Positions 1 to 8,454 of a stretch of DNA of 64,000 nucleotides are shown piece by piece. The translations under genes were made by a program, and so were the position numbers. The notes beneath the pieces were generated by a model. The model did not search any database and was not told where the DNA came from. It saw only the letters and a list, made by a program, of their open reading frames with translations. Within the stretch, counting starts at the first letter, position 1; every line of letters starts with the position of its first letter. Source of the DNA: Halomonas sp. LR3S48 (GTDB taxonomy: Bacteria; Pseudomonadota; Gammaproteobacteria; Pseudomonadales; Halomonadaceae); assembly GCF_025725665.1 (NCBI RefSeq), contig NZ_CP107009.1, forward strand, positions 1,054,001 through 1,118,000. Reading direction: 5' to 3'.

Positions 1-1932
1 GTGCGCAACCGAGTCGCGCTGACCAACAAGACGCCCACTGGGCTCAACCGTGGCTTCGGCGGGCCCCAGGTCTATTTCGCCCTCGAGCGGTTGATGCAGC
101 GCATCGCCGTGGAACTCGACCTCGATCCTCTCGAGGTGATCCGTCGCAACCTGGTGCCGTCCGGGAGTTTCCCCTACCGCGCCGCGGCCGGGGCGCTGCT
201 CGACTCAGGCGACTATCCCGCCTCGGTAGAGCAGGGCATTCGTGAAGGCGGGCTGGACGAGTTGCTGGCACGCCGCGTGGCGGCACGCCGCGAGGGGCGG
301 CTCTATGGCATCGGCTACACCGTGGCGGTGGAGCCGTCGATCTCCAACATGGGCTATATCACCACCGCCATGACGCCCGAGGAGCGGCGCAAGGCCGGTC
401 CCAAGAACGGGGCGGTGAGCACCGCCACGATCAGCGTCGGTCCGCTAGGCGACGTCAGCGCCCATGTCTCGTCGACGCCGCAAGGGCAGGGGCATCGCAC
501 GGTGGTCGCCCAGGTGATTGCCGAAGTGCTCGGGGTGCCGCTGGAGTCGATTAGCGTCAATGTCGAGCTCGATACCGGCAAGGACGCCTGGTCGATCGCC
601 TCGGGCAACTACTCCAGCCGCTTCTCCGGCGCCGTGGCCGGGGCGGTCTACCAGGCGGCGGTGAAGGTGCGCGATCGCCTGGCCGGCATCGCTGCCGCCC
701 AGTGGCAGGTGGAGGCCGCACGCATCCGCTTCGCCGAGGGGCAGGTGAGGGTGGTCGATAGCGAGTTGACGATGCCCTTTGGCCGCCTGGCGGGCGCTAC
801 GCACTGGGCGCCGGGCACGCTGCCCGAGGGCGAGCCGGGCGGACTACGTGAGACGGCCTTCTGGTCGCCGCCCCAGCTCGAGGCGCCGGACGATGACGAT
901 CGTATCAACAGCTCGCTCTGCTATGGCTTCATCTTCGATTACTGCGGGGTGGAGGTCGACCGCATCACCGGCCAGGTGAGACTCGACCGCTATGTCACCC
1001 TGCATGACGCCGGCCGCCTGCTCAATCCGGATCTGGTCGATGGCCAGGTGCGCGGGGCCTTCGCTCAGGGGCTGGGTGCCGCCTTGATGGAAGAGTTTGC
1101 CTACGGCGACGATGGCAGCTTCCAGTCCGGCACCTTCGCTGACTACCTGGTACCGACCAGCGTCGAGGTGCCTGAACCACTGATCCTGCACAGGGAGACG
1201 CCGTCGCCGTTCACCCCACTGGGTGCCAAGGGGGTCGGCGAGGGCAACAACATGAGCACCCCGGTGTGCATCGCCAATGCCGTGGCCGATGCGCTGGGCA
1301 TCGCGGACATCGAGTTGCCGCTGACACCGTCCAAGGTGCGCACTCTGATCGGCATCGAGGAGCCTCCGCGCCCCCAGGGAGTGGGCGAGGATCAGACGGC
1401 TCCCGCAGCTGGTGGCGGCTCGCGGCTCACCGCCAGCGACTCGGTGACGTTGCCGGGCAGCCCTCAGGCGGTCTTCGACACCCTGCTCGATCCCGAGACC
1501 CTGCAGGCGATCATCCCTGGCTGCCATGCCCTTGAACTTACCGGCGAGAACGCCTACCGCGCCGATGTCACCGTCGGCGTGGGGATGATCCGAGCGCGCT
1601 TCGATGCCCGGGTGGCACTCTCCGACCTCGACCCGCCGCACGGTCTTCGGCTCTCCGGGGCCGGCACCAGCGCCATGGGCTCGGCGGAGGGCAGTGCGCA
1701 AATTCGGCTGACCGAGATCGAGGGCGGCCAGACACGACTCGACTACGACTACGCCGCCGCCGTGGGCGGCAAGGTCGCCTCGGTGGGCGGGCGTATGTTG
1801 CAAAGCGCTTCGCGGATGATCATCGGCCAGATTTTTGTGCGCCTGGCCCAGCGTATGGACGGCGCCGCACCACGGCTGTCGCTTTGGCAGCGCCTCAAGG
1901 TCCTGTTCGCCGGCCGGGGAGGTCGTTCATGA
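1..1932 (+). CDS. hmfA: 2-furoyl-CoA dehydrogenase-like molybdopterin large subunit with fused CoxG domain (5' partial)
   Basis: Molybdenum-binding large subunit of a xanthine dehydrogenase-family hydroxylase. The reading frame is open at base 1 and lacks the N-terminal part of the family fold, so the true start lies left of the window and the GTG at base 1 is not a supported start. The motif NRGFGGPQ near residue 17 is the xanthine-dehydrogenase-like Mo-site loop, not the AYxCSFR loop of true CO dehydrogenase. KGVGEGNN near residue 411 carries the expected catalytic Glu. Residues about 470-630 (SVTLPGSPQAVF onward) form a CoxG/SRPBCC domain, usually a separate gene. The downstream order of FAD subunit, Fe-S subunit, CoA ligase and hydratase-fold protein matches hmfABCDE, whose dehydrogenase hydroxylates 2-furoyl-CoA. 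The family is certain; the substrate is inferred from synteny. Confidence 0.75.
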   Translation: MRNRVALTNKTPTGLNRGFGGPQVYFALERLMQRIAVELDLDPLEVIRRNLVPSGSFPYRAAAGALLDSGDYPASVEQGIREGGLDELLARRVAARREGRLYGIGYTVAVEPSISNMGYITTAMTPEERRKAGPKNGAVSTATISVGPLGDVSAHVSSTPQGQGHRTVVAQVIAEVLGVPLESISVNVELDTGKDAWSIASGNYSSRFSGAVAGAVYQAAVKVRDRLAGIAAAQWQVEAARIRFAEGQVRVVDSELTMPFGRLAGATHWAPGTLPEGEPGGLRETAFWSPPQLEAPDDDDRINSSLCYGFIFDYCGVEVDRITGQVRLDRYVTLHDAGRLLNPDLVDGQVRGAFAQGLGAALMEEFAYGDDGSFQSGTFADYLVPTSVEVPEPLILHRETPSPFTPLGAKGVGEGNNMSTPVCIANAVADALGIADIELPLTPSKVRTLIGIEEPPRPQGVGEDQTAPAAGGGSRLTASDSVTLPGSPQAVFDTLLDPETLQAIIPGCHALELTGENAYRADVTVGVGMIRARFDARVALSDLDPPHGLRLSGAGTSAMGSAEGSAQIRLTEIEGGQTRLDYDYAAAVGGKVASVGGRMLQSASRMIIGQIFVRLAQRMDGAAPRLSLWQRLKVLFAGRGGRS

Positions 1933-2774
1933 AACCTGCTGCTTTCGATTATCTGCGCCCGTCGAGTCGTCGCGAGGCCTGCGAACTGCTGCATGAGGCT
2001 GGGGACGACGCTCGGTTGATCGCCGGGGGGCAGTCGTTGATGGCGGTGCTCAACATGCGCCTGGCCCAGCCCAAGCGGCTGATCGATATCGCGGGTATCG
2101 AGGACCTGAACTACATCGAGCGTCGTGACGACCATCTGGCCGTGGGCGCCGGGGTGACCCAGGCCGAACTACTCGAATACCCCGGTCTCGCCGAGGCGGT
2201 CCCGTTGCTGGCGCAGGCGATGCCCTGGATCGGCCATTGGCAGACCCGTAACCGCGGCACGGTGTGCGGCTCGATCGCCCACGCCGATCCCAGCGCCGAG
2301 CTGCCGCTGTGTCTGGCCACCCTGGGTGGCGAGGTGGTGCTCGAGAACCGGCGCGGCAAGGTGCGGCGGGTGGCGGCTCGCGACTTCTTCCAGGGCGTAC
2401 TGACCACCGACCGCCACCCCGACGAGCTGATCACCGAGGTGCGTTTTCCCCTGGCGAGGCCGGGCGCGGAGTACCGCTTCCACGAAGTGGCCATGCGCCA
2501 TGGTGACTTCGCCATCGTCGCGCTGGCGGCGGTGATCGACAGCGACCGTGTCACCCTCGGCGTGGGTGGCGTCGCCGATCGCCCAGTGAGTCGCGAGTTC
2601 GCCCGCCACGATGACCCGAGCGAGGCCCTCAACGCCCTCGCCTGGTCCTTGGGCGCCGAGGACGATGCCCATGCCACGGCGGCCTATCGCCGCCAGTTGA
2701 TCCGTGAGCTCGGCCGGGAGTTGATCGCCGGCGGGCCAAGTGACGAGGAGATCGCCCATGCACGCCAGGGCTGA
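1929..2774 (+). CDS. hmfB: Molybdenum hydroxylase FAD-binding subunit (2-furoyl-CoA dehydrogenase-like)
   Basis: Medium subunit (281 aa) of the molybdenum hydroxylase. It passes electrons from the Fe-S subunit to FAD and then to an external acceptor. The PCMH-type FAD motifs AGGQSLMAVLNMRLA (residues about 31-45) and GSIAHADPSAELP (about 114-126) are present, and the length is normal for CoxM/XdhB-type subunits. The ATG at 1929 overlaps the previous stop (ATGA), which indicates translational coupling, and the 3' end overlaps the Fe-S subunit by 17 bases. The family assignment is firm. The furoyl-CoA substrate rests on operon order. Confidence 0.8.
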   Translation: MKPAAFDYLRPSSRREACELLHEAGDDARLIAGGQSLMAVLNMRLAQPKRLIDIAGIEDLNYIERRDDHLAVGAGVTQAELLEYPGLAEAVPLLAQAMPWIGHWQTRNRGTVCGSIAHADPSAELPLCLATLGGEVVLENRRGKVRRVAARDFFQGVLTTDRHPDELITEVRFPLARPGAEYRFHEVAMRHGDFAIVALAAVIDSDRVTLGVGGVADRPVSREFARHDDPSEALNALAWSLGAEDDAHATAAYRRQLIRELGRELIAGGPSDEEIAHARQG

Positions 2775-3285
2775 CCAGCGCATTCGCGTGACCCTGACCC
2801 TCAATGGCCGCGAGCGCAGCGGCTACGCCGAGCCCCGTACCCAGCTGTGTGACTTCCTGCGCCACGAGCTGGGGGCCACCGGCACGCACGTGGGCTGTGA
2901 GCACGGCGTGTGCGGGGCCTGCACGGTGCGCGTCGACGGTCGTGCCAGCCGCAGCTGCCTGATGCTCGCGGTACAGGCCGAGGGTCGGCGGCTCGACACC
3001 GTCGAGTCGCTGGCAGGGGAGGAGGGCCTTTCCGATCTGCAACAGGCTTTCCGGCGTCATCACGCCCTGCAGTGCGGCTTCTGCACCGCAGGCATTCTGA
3101 TGTCCTGCGAGGAGTTCCTGGACCGTGTGGCCGACCCCAGCGAGGCCCAGGTGCGCGACATGCTGTCGGGTCATCTGTGCCGTTGCACCGGCTATACCGG
3201 CATGGTCCGGGCGGTACTCGAAGTGGCCCGGACGCGCCGCGAGGCGGCCGTGCCTGACAGTCAACAGGAGAACAACGATGTTTGA
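2758..3285 (+). CDS. hmfC: Molybdenum hydroxylase 2Fe-2S subunit (2-furoyl-CoA dehydrogenase-like)
   Basis: Small subunit (175 aa) carrying two [2Fe-2S] clusters. The plant-ferredoxin-type cluster ligands are in CEHGVCGACTVRVDG plus a further Cys in SRSC. The second cluster uses CGFCTAGILMSC and LCRCTGYTG. It links the molybdenum site of the large subunit to FAD. The chosen ATG at 2758 lies inside the end of hmfB. The gene overlaps the ligase gene by 8 bases, so the operon is tightly packed. The domain order and length are typical of CoxS/XdhC-type small subunits. Confidence 0.85.
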   Translation: MHARADQRIRVTLTLNGRERSGYAEPRTQLCDFLRHELGATGTHVGCEHGVCGACTVRVDGRASRSCLMLAVQAEGRRLDTVESLAGEEGLSDLQQAFRRHHALQCGFCTAGILMSCEEFLDRVADPSEAQVRDMLSGHLCRCTGYTGMVRAVLEVARTRREAAVPDSQQENNDV

Positions 3286-4807
3286 TCTTGGTCGCAGTTT
3301 TCTCGCCTCGGTGGAGCGTCGCCCTCGGGCGATCGCCATTTCCGATGGCGAGCTACGCAAGACCTATGCCGAATGGTTCGCCGATATCCAGAGCGTGGCC
3401 AGGAGCCTCGAAGCGATGGGCCTGGCCAAGGGGGACCGTCTGCTGGTGGTGATGCAGAACCGCTGGCAGATGGCGACCCTGCACTGGGCCTGCCAATTCG
3501 CCGGGATCGTGGTCACCCCCCTCAACTGGCGATCCACGGCCCGGGATCTGAGTTACTGCATCGAGGATGCCGAGGTCAAGGCTCTCGCCTATGACGCTTC
3601 GGTGGCCGAAGCGGTGAACGGCTGTCCCGAGGCACAGCGGCTGCCACGCATCACCGCGGGAGGGGTCGAGGACCTCGGTGCCCATGACTTCGACGCCCTG
3701 CTCGGTGTGGACGGTGAGCTGGTATTGCGTGCCGATGCCGAGGATGTCTCGCTGATGCTCTACACCTCGGGCACCAGTGGCAAGCCCAAGGGCGTGCCAC
3801 GCCTGCATCGTGCCGAGCGTGCCGCAGCGCTGGCCCATGTGGCCCAGAACCTCTATCGCCACGACGAGTGCACTCTCGGCGTGATGCCGCTCTATCACAC
3901 CATGGGCGTGCGCTCGCTGCTGTCGATGACACTGATCGACGGCCACTTCGTCTGCGTGCCGAAGTTCGATCCCGCGGCGACGCTGGACTCCATCGAGCGT
4001 GAGGGCGTCACCAACCTCTATCTGGTGCCGACCCTCTACCACATGCTCATCGAGCATCCCGAGTTCTCACCGTCACGGGTGGTCAGCGTCGACAAGCTGG
4101 GCTTCGCCGGCGCGCCGATGAGTGCGGGGCTGATGGCACGGGTTCAGGAGGCCTTCCAGCCCAGCCTGTTCGTCAACCACTACGGCAGCTCCGAGATCTA
4201 TACCTTCACCATCGACCAACGGGCCAGTGACAAGCCGGGGTCGTCGGGTCGGCCGTCGCTCAACCAGCGCATCCGGGTGGTCAGGGTGGGCGCCGAGTCG
4301 CCGGACGAGATCCTGGGCGTGGGGGAAGAGGGCGAGATCATCGCCGACATGGCCGGCGACGAGGCCTTCCAGGGCTACTGGCACCGCCCCGATGCCGACC
4401 GCAAGGCGCTCAAGGAGGGCTGGTACTTCACCAGCGACACCGGCTACTTCGACGCCGACGGCGACCTGTTCGTCACGGGCCGGGTCGATGACCTGATCAT
4501 CACCGGCGGCGAGAACGTCAGCCCGGTGGAGATCGAGAATGTGCTCTCGGTGCACCCCCAGGTGGAAGAGGTCGTGGTGGTGGGTCTGGCCGACGAACAG
4601 TGGGGCGAGGTGGTCACCGCCTTCGTCAAGGCCCGGCAGGCCATCGACGAGGGCGAACTCGACCGGCACTGCGTCGATTGCGGCCTGGCCCGCTTCAAGC
4701 GCCCGCGGCGCTACGTCTTCGTCGACGAGATTCCCAAGTCCCCCGTGGGCAAGATCCTGCGCCGCGTACTGCGCGAACAGGATACCCCCAGCGCACAACC
4801 CCACTGA
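3278..4807 (+). CDS. hmfD: Acyl-CoA ligase, probable 2-furoate--CoA ligase
   Basis: Class I adenylate-forming enzyme (509 aa) that activates a carboxylic acid to its CoA thioester through an acyl-AMP. The P-loop-like motif YTSGTSGKPKG, the A5 motif YGSSEIYTFT, the hinge region GRVDDLIITGGENVSP and the C-terminal catalytic Lys in SPVGKILRR are all visible. The start at 3278 is preceded by AGGAG. In hmf clusters this enzyme makes 2-furoyl-CoA, the substrate of the HmfABC dehydrogenase. The BenE-type transporter downstream fits uptake of an aromatic or heteroaromatic acid. A benzoate-like acid as substrate cannot be excluded from sequence alone. Confidence 0.72.
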   Translation: MFDLGRSFLASVERRPRAIAISDGELRKTYAEWFADIQSVARSLEAMGLAKGDRLLVVMQNRWQMATLHWACQFAGIVVTPLNWRSTARDLSYCIEDAEVKALAYDASVAEAVNGCPEAQRLPRITAGGVEDLGAHDFDALLGVDGELVLRADAEDVSLMLYTSGTSGKPKGVPRLHRAERAAALAHVAQNLYRHDECTLGVMPLYHTMGVRSLLSMTLIDGHFVCVPKFDPAATLDSIEREGVTNLYLVPTLYHMLIEHPEFSPSRVVSVDKLGFAGAPMSAGLMARVQEAFQPSLFVNHYGSSEIYTFTIDQRASDKPGSSGRPSLNQRIRVVRVGAESPDEILGVGEEGEIIADMAGDEAFQGYWHRPDADRKALKEGWYFTSDTGYFDADGDLFVTGRVDDLIITGGENVSPVEIENVLSVHPQVEEVVVVGLADEQWGEVVTAFVKARQAIDEGELDRHCVDCGLARFKRPRRYVFVDEIPKSPVGKILRRVLREQDTPSAQPH

Positions 4808-4833
4808 CCAGCAAACCGACAAGGAACCAAGAC

Positions 4834-5637
4834 ATGACTACCACCGACGTGAACACCATCCTGGCCAGCGACTTCGACGGCTTCAGAGTCCAGGTCGATG
4901 CCGAGGCCGAGCGCGCCGACATCATCCTCGGCCGTCCACCGCTCAACGTGATCTCGATGCCCCAGCGCGACGAGCTGCGTCGCGTGTTCGAGGCACTGGA
5001 CGCCCATGACGGCGTGCGCGTCATCGTGCTGCGCGCCGAAGGCGAACACTTCTCCAGTGGTGGCGACATCAAGGGGTTCCTCGAGGCCTCGCCCGAGCAT
5101 GTCTCGAAACTCGCCGACAACGTGGCTGCCCCGGCGCGCTGCTCGAAGCCGGTGATCGCCGCCAACCGTGGCTATACCTTCGGCGTCGGCTTCGAGCTGT
5201 CGCTGGCCTGCGATTTCCGCATCGCCTCCGAGACGACCCTCTATGCCCTGCCGGAGCAGAAACTGGGGCAGATCCCGGGTTCCGGGGGCTCGGCCCGCCT
5301 GCAAAAGATCATCGGCATCGCCCGGACCAAGCACATGGTGATGCGCGCCAAGCGCATCGGCGGTGCCCAGGCACTGGCGTGGGGTATCGCCACCGAGTGC
5401 GTGCCGGATGATCAGTTGGAGAGCGCTACCCAGGCGCTGGTGGATGAGCTGCGCGGCTTCTCGCCGCTTGCCCAGCGCACCGCCAAGCGCCTGATCAATG
5501 ACAACGAGGATGCAACGCTGTCGGTGGCCATCGAGATGGAAGGTCACTGCTACAGCCGGCTGCGCACCTCCAGCGACTTCCGCGAGGGTGTCGAAGCCTT
5601 TCATGGCAAGCGCCGGGCCGTCTTCACCGGTGAATGA
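4834..5637 (+). CDS. hmfE: Enoyl-CoA hydratase/isomerase-fold hydrolase, probable 2-oxoglutaroyl-CoA hydrolase
   Basis: Crotonase-superfamily protein of 267 aa. The oxyanion-hole segments are visible in HFSSGGDIKGF (about residue 70) and GYTFGVGFELSLACDFRIA (about 112-130), followed by LPEQKLGQIPGSGGSARL. The start ATG at 4834 follows AAGGAACCAAG. It sits 26 bases after the ligase, in the position of hmfE, which is reported to release 2-oxoglutarate from its CoA ester after furan-ring opening. The superfamily is certain. A generic enoyl-CoA hydratase would look similar, so the exact reaction rests on context. Confidence 0.7.
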   Translation: MTTTDVNTILASDFDGFRVQVDAEAERADIILGRPPLNVISMPQRDELRRVFEALDAHDGVRVIVLRAEGEHFSSGGDIKGFLEASPEHVSKLADNVAAPARCSKPVIAANRGYTFGVGFELSLACDFRIASETTLYALPEQKLGQIPGSGGSARLQKIIGIARTKHMVMRAKRIGGAQALAWGIATECVPDDQLESATQALVDELRGFSPLAQRTAKRLINDNEDATLSVAIEMEGHCYSRLRTSSDFREGVEAFHGKRRAVFTGE

Positions 5638-5678
5638 CCCGTACCCCATGGCATAACAACAACCCCTGGAGAGATATC

Positions 5679-6956
5679 ATGCAAGCACACGACAGCAACG
5701 GGGTCAGCCCCACGTCAGGTGCAGCCCTGGATGCCAAGCGTCCGCTGTTCAAGGACCTGACTCGGGTCTTCACGGCCAAGTCGATCAGTGCAGGCACCGT
5801 CGCGGCGCTGTTCGGTTGCTCCGGGCCGGCGCTGATCGTGATCAGTGCCGCCGAGGCCGGCAACCTGAGCAATGGCCAGACCGTGGCTTGGCTGTTTGCC
5901 ATCTATTTTCTCGGTGGCCTGATTAGTCTATTCATGGCGTTGCGCTATCGTCAGCCGATTACCGGCGCCTATTCGATTCCCGGGGCGGCGATCATGATCA
6001 CCGCCTTGGCGACGATTCCCTTCAACGAGGCGGTCGGCGCCTTCATCATGAGTGGGGCGATCGTGCTGGCGCTGGGCATTAGCGGGGTGGTCGGGCGGAT
6101 CATGCGCTGGCTACCGATGCCGATCGTCATGGCGATGATCGCGGGCGCCTTGATCCGCTTCGGTATCGGGGCGGTGAATGCGGTGGGGGCCGCACCCTGG
6201 ATCGCCGGCACGGCGGTGGTGGCCTTCTTCCTCAGTTCACGCTTCGTCAAGTCGGTGCCGCCGGTACTGGTGGCCGCGGTGGTTGGGCTCATCGTGGCGT
6301 TCGCCATGGGGGCCGTTCAGCCCGCCGAGGTGGACATCGCCTTCGTGGCGCCGCAGTTCACCGCGCCGAGCTTCACCCTGGGTGCCTTCCTGGCCATCTC
6401 CGTGCCGCTGGCGGCGCTGGTGATCGGGGCCGAGAACGCCCAGGCCACCGGGGTACTGCTGGCCGAGGAGTACCGCCCGCCGGTCAATGCCATGACCATT
6501 ATCAGCGGTATCGGCGGCATGCTCGCGGGGCTCCTCGGGGGGCACAACGCCAATATCGCCGGCCCGATGACGGCCATTTGCTCCTCGGAGCAGGCCGGTG
6601 ACGACAAGAGCACCCGCTATGGTGCCACCCTGGTCAATGGCGTGCTGTTCTGTGCCTTCGGGCTGTTTGCCGGTGCGGCGGTACCCTTCATCCTGGCGTT
6701 GCCCAGTGCCCTCATAGGCAGCGTGGCCGGCCTCGCGATGATCGGGGTATTGCTGGCCGCCTTCCAGCATGCCTTTTCGAGCCATCGCGGCCACCAGGTT
6801 GGTGCCTTCGTGGCTCTGGTGGTGGCGATGAGCAATATCAGCCTGCTGGGCATCAGTGCCCCCTTCTGGGCGCTTGTCTGCGGTATCGCGGTCTCCCTGC
6901 TGCTGGGCGAGAAGACGCTGGACCCCGATACCGAGACGACCCGGGTGGCCGATTGA
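5679..6956 (+). CDS. BenE-family benzoate/H+ symporter-like transporter
   Basis: Polytopic inner-membrane protein of 425 aa with about 12 hydrophobic segments, resembling the BenE family of aromatic-acid/proton symporters. Family-like segments include GAYSIPGAAIM (about residue 98) and GGHNANIAGPMTAICSSEQA (about 286-305). The ATG at 5679 follows GGAGAG; an in-frame ATG 45 bases upstream lacks a comparable ribosome site. It lies 41 bases after hmfE and reads in the same direction, so it probably imports the acid the operon degrades. The substrate is inferred. Confidence 0.8.
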   Translation: MQAHDSNGVSPTSGAALDAKRPLFKDLTRVFTAKSISAGTVAALFGCSGPALIVISAAEAGNLSNGQTVAWLFAIYFLGGLISLFMALRYRQPITGAYSIPGAAIMITALATIPFNEAVGAFIMSGAIVLALGISGVVGRIMRWLPMPIVMAMIAGALIRFGIGAVNAVGAAPWIAGTAVVAFFLSSRFVKSVPPVLVAAVVGLIVAFAMGAVQPAEVDIAFVAPQFTAPSFTLGAFLAISVPLAALVIGAENAQATGVLLAEEYRPPVNAMTIISGIGGMLAGLLGGHNANIAGPMTAICSSEQAGDDKSTRYGATLVNGVLFCAFGLFAGAAVPFILALPSALIGSVAGLAMIGVLLAAFQHAFSSHRGHQVGAFVALVVAMSNISLLGISAPFWALVCGIAVSLLLGEKTLDPDTETTRVAD

Positions 6957-6995
6957 GCGCGGCTGAACCACCGGTGGCCATGAGAGGGCGGAGCG

Positions 6996-7970
6996 ATGCG
7001 TGACCTCGATCATCAAGTGATCACCCAGGCACTGGCCTGGGTTCGTGAGGGGCACCCGATCTGGCTGTGCACGGTGCTGGCGACCTACGGGTCGTCACCC
7101 CGTGGGCCGGGCGCAATGCTCGTCGCCCGGTGCGATGGTCACCATGTCGGCTCGCTGTCCGGCGGCTGTGTCGAGGAGGCCTTCCTCGAGGAAGTTGTCG
7201 CCGGCTACTTCGACCGGCCGGTGACCCTGCGTCGCTATGGTGAAAGTCGCGAGGAGAGCCAACGTCTCGCCCTGCCCTGCGGCGGTGTGCTCGAGGTGCT
7301 GATCGAGCACCGTGCCCCCGACGCCGGCTGGCTGGCGCACCTCGAGGTGCTGTACCAGGCCCTGCAGGGGCAGCGCCGACTGGTGCGGCGAGTCGATGTC
7401 GAGGCCGGCACTTTTCAGGCTCGCGATGATGACGTTGCCGAGGGGCCATGCGTGGTGCGCAGGCCCGCGTCCGTCGAAATCCGTATCGGCCCCGTGCTGC
7501 GCCTGCTGCTGGCCGGCCTCTCGCCGGTGGCCGAGGCCTGTGCTCGTTTCGCCCAGGCGTTGGGCCACGAGGTGATCGTCTGTGACCCTCGCCCGGAGAT
7601 GCGTGAAGGGTTCTGTGTCGACGGGGTGACGGCGTTGCCGCAGTTGCCGTCGGCCTTCATCTCCGCCGGGGGCTGCCATGCGGCAACAGCGGTGGTGGCC
7701 TTGACCCACGATCCGCGCATCGACGATCTGGCCATGATCGAGGCAGTGCGTACCGAGGCCTTCTATATCGGCGTGATGGGCTCGCGCCGGACCTCGGATG
7801 CCCGCGCCACACGGCTGCTGCGTTCCGGGGGGCTGTCCCAGGCCGATATCGATCGCATCCACATGCCGATCGGCCTCGATCTCGGCAGCAAGTCCCCGAC
7901 CGAGATTGCCCTGGCCGTGGTGGCCGATATCGTGCGGGTCTACCACGGGAAAGCGCGCGATGCCCTCTGA
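6996..7970 (+). CDS. XdhC/CoxI-family molybdenum cofactor insertion protein
   Basis: Maturation factor of 324 aa for molybdenum hydroxylases. In studied relatives XdhC binds molybdenum cofactor, assists its sulfuration and loads the apo-enzyme. The N-terminal part contains YGSSPRGPGAMLVA and GSLSGGCVEEAFLEEV (residues about 28-66). The C-terminal Rossmann part contains EVIVCDPRPEM, FYIGVMGSRRT and GLDLGSKSPTEIALAV. The nucleotide loop reads AGLSPV where many relatives have GAGPV, a possible weakening. GGCGGAG precedes the start. The gene overlaps the next, broken gene by 11 bases and serves the dehydrogenase encoded at 1-3285. Confidence 0.85.
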   Translation: MRDLDHQVITQALAWVREGHPIWLCTVLATYGSSPRGPGAMLVARCDGHHVGSLSGGCVEEAFLEEVVAGYFDRPVTLRRYGESREESQRLALPCGGVLEVLIEHRAPDAGWLAHLEVLYQALQGQRRLVRRVDVEAGTFQARDDDVAEGPCVVRRPASVEIRIGPVLRLLLAGLSPVAEACARFAQALGHEVIVCDPRPEMREGFCVDGVTALPQLPSAFISAGGCHAATAVVALTHDPRIDDLAMIEAVRTEAFYIGVMGSRRTSDARATRLLRSGGLSQADIDRIHMPIGLDLGSKSPTEIALAVVADIVRVYHGKARDAL

Positions 7971-8349
7971 CACCGTCGTTGCCCTGGTATTGGTGGCAGG
8001 CAGGGCGCGTCGCTTCGGCAACGGCAAGCGCAGAGCCTATCTGCCTGGCCGGGGAACGCTGTTGGCCGCCACGTTATCCACCCTCAGCCCGCACTTGACC
8101 GATATCCGAGTGGTACTGGGCATCGAGGATGATCCCGCGCGTCTGGGTATTGCCACGGGCTTCGGCACTATTGTTGCCGAGAGGGTAGAACAGGGGATGG
8201 GAGAAAGCCTCGCCGCCGAACCGGGGCGCTCGCAGTGTGGTGCGGTGGCATCGGGATGGCTGTATCGAGATCAAGGTTAGGATCCGGGCGTCGTGCAGGA
8301 TGTGGACCGGCCAGTGGATCTGATCTGGGCAGGGCATAGTGGTCGCTGA
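7960..8349 (+). pseudogene. Decayed molybdenum cofactor cytidylyltransferase (MocA/MobA-like)
   Basis: Codons from ATG 7960 to about 8217 encode a typical MocA N-terminus (VVALVLVAGRARRFGNGKRR, then RVVLGIEDDP and EQGMGESLAA). The frame then becomes unrelated and stops at TAG 8278-8280. The C-terminal end of the same family is still readable: frame 2 gives RGARSVVRWHRDGCIEIKV (8222-8278) and frame 1 gives DPGVVQDVDRPVDL (8281-8322), ending at TGA 8347. The gene has therefore lost roughly 70-80 internal codons and carries a further single-base deletion near 8278. An intact protein would cytidylate molybdopterin for the adjacent dehydrogenase. Confidence 0.85.
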
Positions 8350-8454
8350 GTGACTCGCCATGCGACTTTGGTCTGGCTGTGGCCGGTGCGCGGGTAGGAG
8401 ATGGTACGCTGACCTGTACCAGCATGCCCTTACACTTCCACTGACGAGGACGTC

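Noticed and set aside
1..3285. Aerobic carbon monoxide dehydrogenase CoxLMS
   Set aside because: The general family fits, but the Mo-site loop lacks the CoxL AYxCSFR signature and the gene order with CoA ligase and crotonase-fold protein fits furoyl-CoA dehydrogenase.
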